A DNA stretch of 64,000 nucleotides, taken from Synchiropus splendidus. Taxonomy: Eukaryota > Chordata > Actinopteri > Syngnathiformes > Callionymidae. Position 1 is the first letter of the stretch. Every line of letters starts with the position of its first letter. Below, in pieces: positions 58,800 through 64,000 of the stretch. A program made the position numbers and the translations under genes. Below the pieces are notes generated by a model. It searched no databases and had not been told where the DNA came from. It saw only the letters and a list, made by a program, of their open reading frames with translations. The stretch lies in the NCBI RefSeq assembly GCF_027744825.2, contig NC_071339.1, positions 24,429,501 to 24,493,500 on the forward strand. The letters are read 5' to 3'.

Positions 58800-61700
58800 A
58801 GCTTCCATGCAAAGTTATGGCACAATGCAGAAAACCTGTTTTCAGCCTGAGATAAGGTGGGTTCCGGAACGCCAAACATAAAAATGGTGTTAATTTTGGA
58901 AAAACACTTCAAACAGCTTAGATTTGATGTGCAACTACTAGAAAGACCCTTTCTGCTATAGTGGGAGGAAAAAATGTCATGTTCTGAAGCTTTCCTGCAA
59001 AGTCATGGCAAATTGCGTAAAACGCGTTTTCAGCCTGAGATAAGGATGTTTCTGAAACGCCAAACATAAAAATGGTGTTAATTTTGGAAAAACACTTCAA
59101 ACAGCTTAGATTTGATGTGCAACTACTAGAAATACCCTTTCTGCTATAGTGGGAGGAGAAAATTTCATGTTCTGAAGTCTCCCTGCAAAGTTACGGCACA
59201 ATGCAGAAAACGCGTTTTCAGCCTGAGATAAGGTCGATTTAGGAACACCAAACATAAAAATGTTGAAAACTATCGAAAAACACTTCAGACAGCTTGGATT
59301 TGATGTGCAACTACGAGAAAGACCCTTTCTGCTATAGTGGGAGGAGAAAATTTCATGTTCTGAAGTCTCTCTGCAAAGTTACGGCACAATGCAGAAAACG
59401 CGTTTTCAGCCTGAGATAAGGTGGGTTCCAGAACGCCAAACATAGAAATGTTGATAACTTTGGAAAAACACTTCAGACAGCTTAGATTTGATGTGCAACT
59501 ACTAGAAATACCCTTTCTGCTATAGTGGGAGGAGAAAATTTCATGTTCTGAAGCTTCCCTGCAAAGTTATGGCACAATGCGTAAAACACGTTTTCAGCCT
59601 GAGATAAGGTCGATTCCGGAACGCCAAACATAAAAATGTTGATAACTTTGGAAAAACACTTCAGACAGCTTAGATTTGATGTGCAACGACTAAAAAGACC
59701 CTTTCTGCTATAGTGGGACGTAAAAAATGTAATGTTCTGAAGCTTTCCTGCAAAGTTATGGCAAATTGCGTAAAACGCGTTTTCCGCCTGAGATAAGGTT
59801 GTTTCTGGAACGCCAAACATAAAAATGGTTTTAACTTTGGAAAAACATTTCAAACAGCTAAGATTTGATGTGCAACTACTAGAAAGACCCTTTCTGCTAT
59901 AGTGGGAGGTTAAAATTTCATGTTCTGAAGCTTCCCTGCAAAGTTATGGCACAATGCAGAAAACGCGTTTTCAGCCGGAGATAAGGTCGATTCCGTTACG
60001 CCAAACATAAAAATATTGATAACTTTGGAAAAACACTTTCGACAGCTTAGATTTGATGTGCAACTACTAAAAAGACCCTTTCTGCTATAGTGCGAGGTTA
60101 AAATTTGATGTTCTGAAGTTTCCCTGCAAAGTTATGGCAAATTGCGTAAAACGCGTTTTCAGCCTGAGATAAGGATGTTTCTGAAACGCCAAACATAAAA
60201 ATGGTGTTAATTTTGGAAAAACACTTCAAACAGCTTAGATTTGATGTGCAACTACTAGAAAGACCATTTCTGCTATAGTTGGAGGTGAAAATTTCATGTT
60301 CTGAAGCTTCCCTGCAAAGTTATGGCAAATTGCGTAAAACGCGTTTTCAGCCTGAGATAAGGTTGTTTCTGGAACGCCAAACATAAAAATGGTGTTAACT
60401 TCGGAAAAAACACTTCAAACAGCTTAGATTTGATGTGCAACTACTAGAAAGACCCTTTCTGCTATAGTGGGAGGTGAAAATTTCATGTTCTGAAGCTTCC
60501 CTGAAAAGTTATGGTTTTCAGCCTAATCTCAGGCAGAAAACGCATTTTGAGCCTGAGATAAGGTCGATTCCGGAACGCCAAACATAAAAATATTGATAAC
60601 TTTGGAAAATCACTTCAGACAACTTAGATTTGATTTGCAACTATTAGAAATACCCTTTCTGATACAGTGGGAGGAGAAAATTTCATGTTCTGAAGTCTCC
60701 CTGCAAAGTTATGGCACAACGCAGAAAACGCGTTTTCAGCCTGAGATAAGGTGGGTTCCAGAACGCCAAACATAAAAATGTTGATAACTTTGGAAAAACA
60801 CTTCAAACAGCTTAGATTTGATGTGCAACTACTAGAACAACCCTTTCTGCTATAGTGGGAGGAGAAAATTTCATGTTCTGAAGTCTCCCTGCAAAGTTAC
60901 GGCACAATGCAGAAAACGCGTTTTCAGCCTGAGATAAGGTGGGTTCCAGAACGCCAAACATAAAAATGTTGATAGCTTTGGAAAAGCACTTCAGACAGCT
61001 TAGATTTGATGTGCAACTATTAGAAATACCCTTTCTGATATAGTGGGAGGAGAAAATTTCATGTTCTGAAGTCTCCCTGCAAAGTTATGGCACAATGCAG
61101 AAAACGCGTTTTCAGCCTGAGATAAGGTGGGTTCCAGAACGCCTGACATAAAAATGTTGATAACTTTGGAAAAACACTTCAGACAGCTTAGATTTGATGT
61201 GCAACTACTAGAAAGAACCTTTCTGCTATAGTGGGAGGTAAAAATTTCTTGTTCTGAAGCTTTCCTGCAAAGTTATGGCAAATTGCGTAAAACGCGTTTT
61301 CAGCCTGAGATAAGGTTGTTTCTGGAACGCCAAACATAAAAATGGTGTTAACTTTGGAAAAACACTTCAAACAGCTTAGATTTGCTGTGCAACTACTAGA
61401 AAGACCCCTTCTGCTATAGCTGGAGGTGAAAATTTCATGTTCTGAAGTTTCCCTGCAAAGTTTTGGGACAATGCAGACAACACGTTTTCAGTCTGAGATA
61501 AGGTTGATTCCGGAACGCCAAACATAAGAATGTTGATAACTTTGGAAAAACACTTCAGACAGCTTAGATTTGATGTGCAACTACTAGAAAGACCCTTTCT
61601 GCTATAGTGGGATGTTAAAATTTAATCTTCTGAAGCTTCCCTGCAAAGTTATGGCAAAATATGTAAAACGCGTTTTCAGGCTGAGATAAGGTGGCTTCCG

Positions 61701-64000
61701 GAACGCCAAACATAAAAATGTTGATAACTCTGGAAAAACACTTCAGACAGCTCAGATTTGAAGTGCAACTACTAGAAAGATAGTTTCTGCTATAGTGAGA
61801 TGTTAAAATGTCATGTTCTGAAGCGTCCCTGCAAAGTTATGGCAAAATATGTAAAACGCGTTTTCAGGCTGAGATAAGGTGGGTTCCGGAACGCCAAACA
61901 TAAAAATGTTGATAACTTTTGAAAAACACTTTCGACAGCTTAGATTTGATGTGCAACTACTAGTAAGACCCTTTCTGCTATAGTGGGAGGTGAAAATTTC
62001 ATGTTCTGAAGCTTTCCTGCAAAGTTATGGCAAATTGTGTAAAACGCGTTTTCAGGCTGAGATAAGGTTGTTTCTGGAACGCCAAACATAAAAATGGTGT
62101 TAACTTTGGAAAAACACTTCAGACGGCTTAGATTTGATGTGCATCTACTAGAAAGACCGTTTCTACTATAGTGGGCGGTGCAAATTTCATGTCCTGAAGC
62201 TTCCCTGACAAGTTATGGCACAATCCTCAAAACGTGTTTTCAGCCTGAGATTAGGTGGGTTCCAGAACGCCAAACATAAAAATATTCATAACTTTGGAAA
62301 AACACTTCAGACAACTTAGATTTGATTTGAAACTACTAGAAAGACCCTTTCTGCTATAGTGGGAGTTGAAAATTTCATGTTCTGAAGCTTTCCTGCAAAG
62401 TTATGGCACAATGCGTAAAACGGTTTTTCAGCCTGAGATAAGGTTGATTCCGGAACGCCAAACATAAGAATGTTGATAACTTTGGAAAAACACTTCAGAC
62501 AGCTTAGATTTGATGTGCAACTACTAGAAAGACCCTTTCTGCTATAGTGGGATGTTAAAATTTCATGTTCTGAAGCTTCCCTGCAAAGTTATGGCACAAT
62601 GCAGAAAACGCGTTTTCAGCCGGAGATAAGGTCGATTCCGTTACGCCAAACATAAAAATGTTGATAACTTTGGAAAAACACTTTCGACAGCTTAGATTTG
62701 ATGTGCAACTACTAGGAAGACCCTTTCTGCTATAGTGCGAGGTTAAAATTTCATGTTCTGAAGTTTCTCTGCAAAGTTATGGCAAATTGCGTAAAACGCG
62801 TTTTCAGCCTGAGATAAGGTTGTTTCTGGAACGCCAAACATAAAAATGGTGTTAACTTTGGAAAAACACTTCAGACGGCTTAGATTTGATGTGCAACTAC
62901 TAGAAAGACCCTTTCTGCTATAGTGGGAGGTGAAAATGTAATGTTCTGAAGCTTCCCTGCAAAGTTATGGCGCAATGCAGAAAACGCGTTTTCAGCCGGA
63001 GATAAGGTCGATTCCGTTACGCCAAACATATAAATGTTGATAACTTTGGAAAAACACTTTCGACAGCTTAGATTTGATGTGCAACTATTAGAAAGACCCT
63101 TTCTGCTATAGTGGGAGGAGAAAATTTCATGTTCTGAAGTCTCCCTGCAAAGTTATGGCACAATGCAGAAAATGCGTTTTCAGCCTGAGATAGGTTGGGT
63201 TCCAGAACGCCAAACATAGAAATGTTGATAACTTTGGAAAAACACTTCAGACAGCTTAGATTTGATGTGCAACTATTAGAAAGACCCTTTCTGCTATAGT
63301 GGGAGGAGAAAATTTCATGTTCTGAAGTCTCCCTGCAAAGTTATGGCACAATGCAGAAAATGCGTTTTCAGCCTGAGATAGGTTGGGTTCCAGAACGCCA
63401 AACATAAAAATGTTGATAACTTTGGAAAAACACTTCAGACAGCTTAGATTTGATGTGCAACTACTAAAAAGACCCTTTCTGCTATAATGGGAGGTACAAA
63501 ATTTCATGTTCTGAAGCTTTCCTGCAAAGTTATGGCAAATTGCGTAAAACGCGTTTTCAGCCTGAGATAAGGTTGTTTCTGGAACGCCAAACATAAGAAT
63601 GTTGATAACTTTGGAAAAACACTTCAGACAACTTAGATTTGATGTGCAACTACGAGAAATACCCTATCTGCTATAGTGGGAGGAGAAAATTTCATGTTCT
63701 GAAGTCTCCCTGCAAAGTTACGGCACAATGCAGAAAACGCGTTTTCAGCCTGAGATTAGGTGGGTTCCAGAACGTCAAACATAAAAATGTTGATAACTTT
63801 GGAAAAACACTTCAGACAGCTTAGATTTGATGTGCAACTACTAGAAATACCCTTTATGCTATAGTGGGATGTTAAAATGTAATGTTGTGAAGCTTCCCTG
63901 CAAAGTTATGGCAAAAAATGTAAAACGCGTTATCAGGCTGAGATAATGTCGATTCCGGAACGCAAAACATAAAAATGTTGATAACTATTGGAAAACACTT
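58800..64000 (+). repeat. Outer satellite subfamily, right part
   Basis: From about 58.8 kb units carry AAAAATGGTGTTAA, GCAAATTGCGTAAAACG with GGTTGTTTCTGGAACG, GGGAGGAGAAAATTTC with GAAGTCTCCCTGC, and AAAATATGTAAAACGCG. The last two types are shared with the left array (1-13 kb) but not seen at 32.7-58.8 kb. Inner-array marks such as GTGAACATTTC and CCTGAGAAGTT are absent. Confidence 0.6.
60510..60563 (+). repeat. Satellite unit with an inverted insertion
   Basis: After GTTATGG the unit reads TTTTCAGCCTAATCTCAGG before CAGAAAACGC resumes. CCTAATCTCAGGC (60522-60534) is the reverse complement of the usual GCCTGAGATTAGG box and pairs, with one mismatch, with 60551-60563 of the same unit. The normal CACAATG is missing. 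Confidence 0.85.

Larger units (their letters stand above)
32502..64000 (+). repeat. 188-bp satellite array, right block
   Basis: About 167 head-to-tail copies of the same 188-bp unit in the same orientation as the left block, running to the window end without interruption by any other element. The unit length is exact over long stretches; for example, equivalent landmarks lie at 36734, 37486 and 37674. HindIII and MluI sites recur in most units. Two alternating spellings of the palindrome flank occur, ATGCAGAAAACGCG and ATGCGTAAAACGCG. No coding potential is supported. Confidence 0.98.

Overview
The window is non-coding, repeat-dominated eukaryotic DNA. A vertebrate, most likely a teleost fish and perhaps a cyprinid, is suggested by three things: decayed DIRS-type tyrosine-recombinase retrotransposons, a PIF/Harbinger DNA transposon carrying a MADF/BESS partner gene, and long dinucleotide microsatellites next to a large satellite array. 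The species assignment is inference. No intact gene is present, and I found no bacterial-type genes, tRNA, rRNA or CRISPR.

Layout. (1) 1-15713: about 83 head-to-tail copies of a 188-bp satellite. (2) 15714-32501: a transposon-rich island. From left to right it holds: a truncated DIRS-like fragment (A, 15714-17210); a larger DIRS-like relic on the minus strand (B, 17244-21565); two strongly diverged satellite units (21566-21984); a GT microsatellite and an unrecognised, possibly LTR-related stretch (22007-23586); an independent ~150-bp tandem array (about 23715-25150); an AT-rich spacer; a second, shorter copy of the same DIRS relic (C, 25668-29100); diverged satellite (29101-29417); and a PIF/Harbinger-type element (29418-32501) with a TAA target duplication. 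(3) 32502-64000: about 167 more satellite copies in the same orientation, diverged for the first ~250 bp and regular afterwards.

How the parts relate. The island sits inside one satellite array. Left and right arrays have the same orientation, and satellite phase is nearly continuous across the A+B insertion and exactly continuous across the Harbinger insertion. B and C share the junction with satellite on their right side and the same loss of the second Asp of the reverse transcriptase active site, so they look like products of segmental duplication of an already dead element. Within the array, diagnostic variants define an outer subfamily (1 to ~13 kb and ~58.8-64 kb) and an inner one (~13-15.7 kb and ~32.7-58.8 kb), so the island lies within the inner subfamily. 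Long-range duplicated blocks are offset by 2, 3, 4, 6, 7, 10, 13, 16, 18, 20, 30 and 37 units, showing irregular rather than regular higher-order structure.

The most striking sequence signals are: a 14-bp perfect palindrome with a central MluI site (GAAAACGCGTTTTC) recurring every 188 bp and largely kept in old diverged units; a clean Harbinger insertion whose empty site can be inferred base for base; three perfect hairpins in a row near its right end; and an exact 265-bp tandem duplication in the second satellite.
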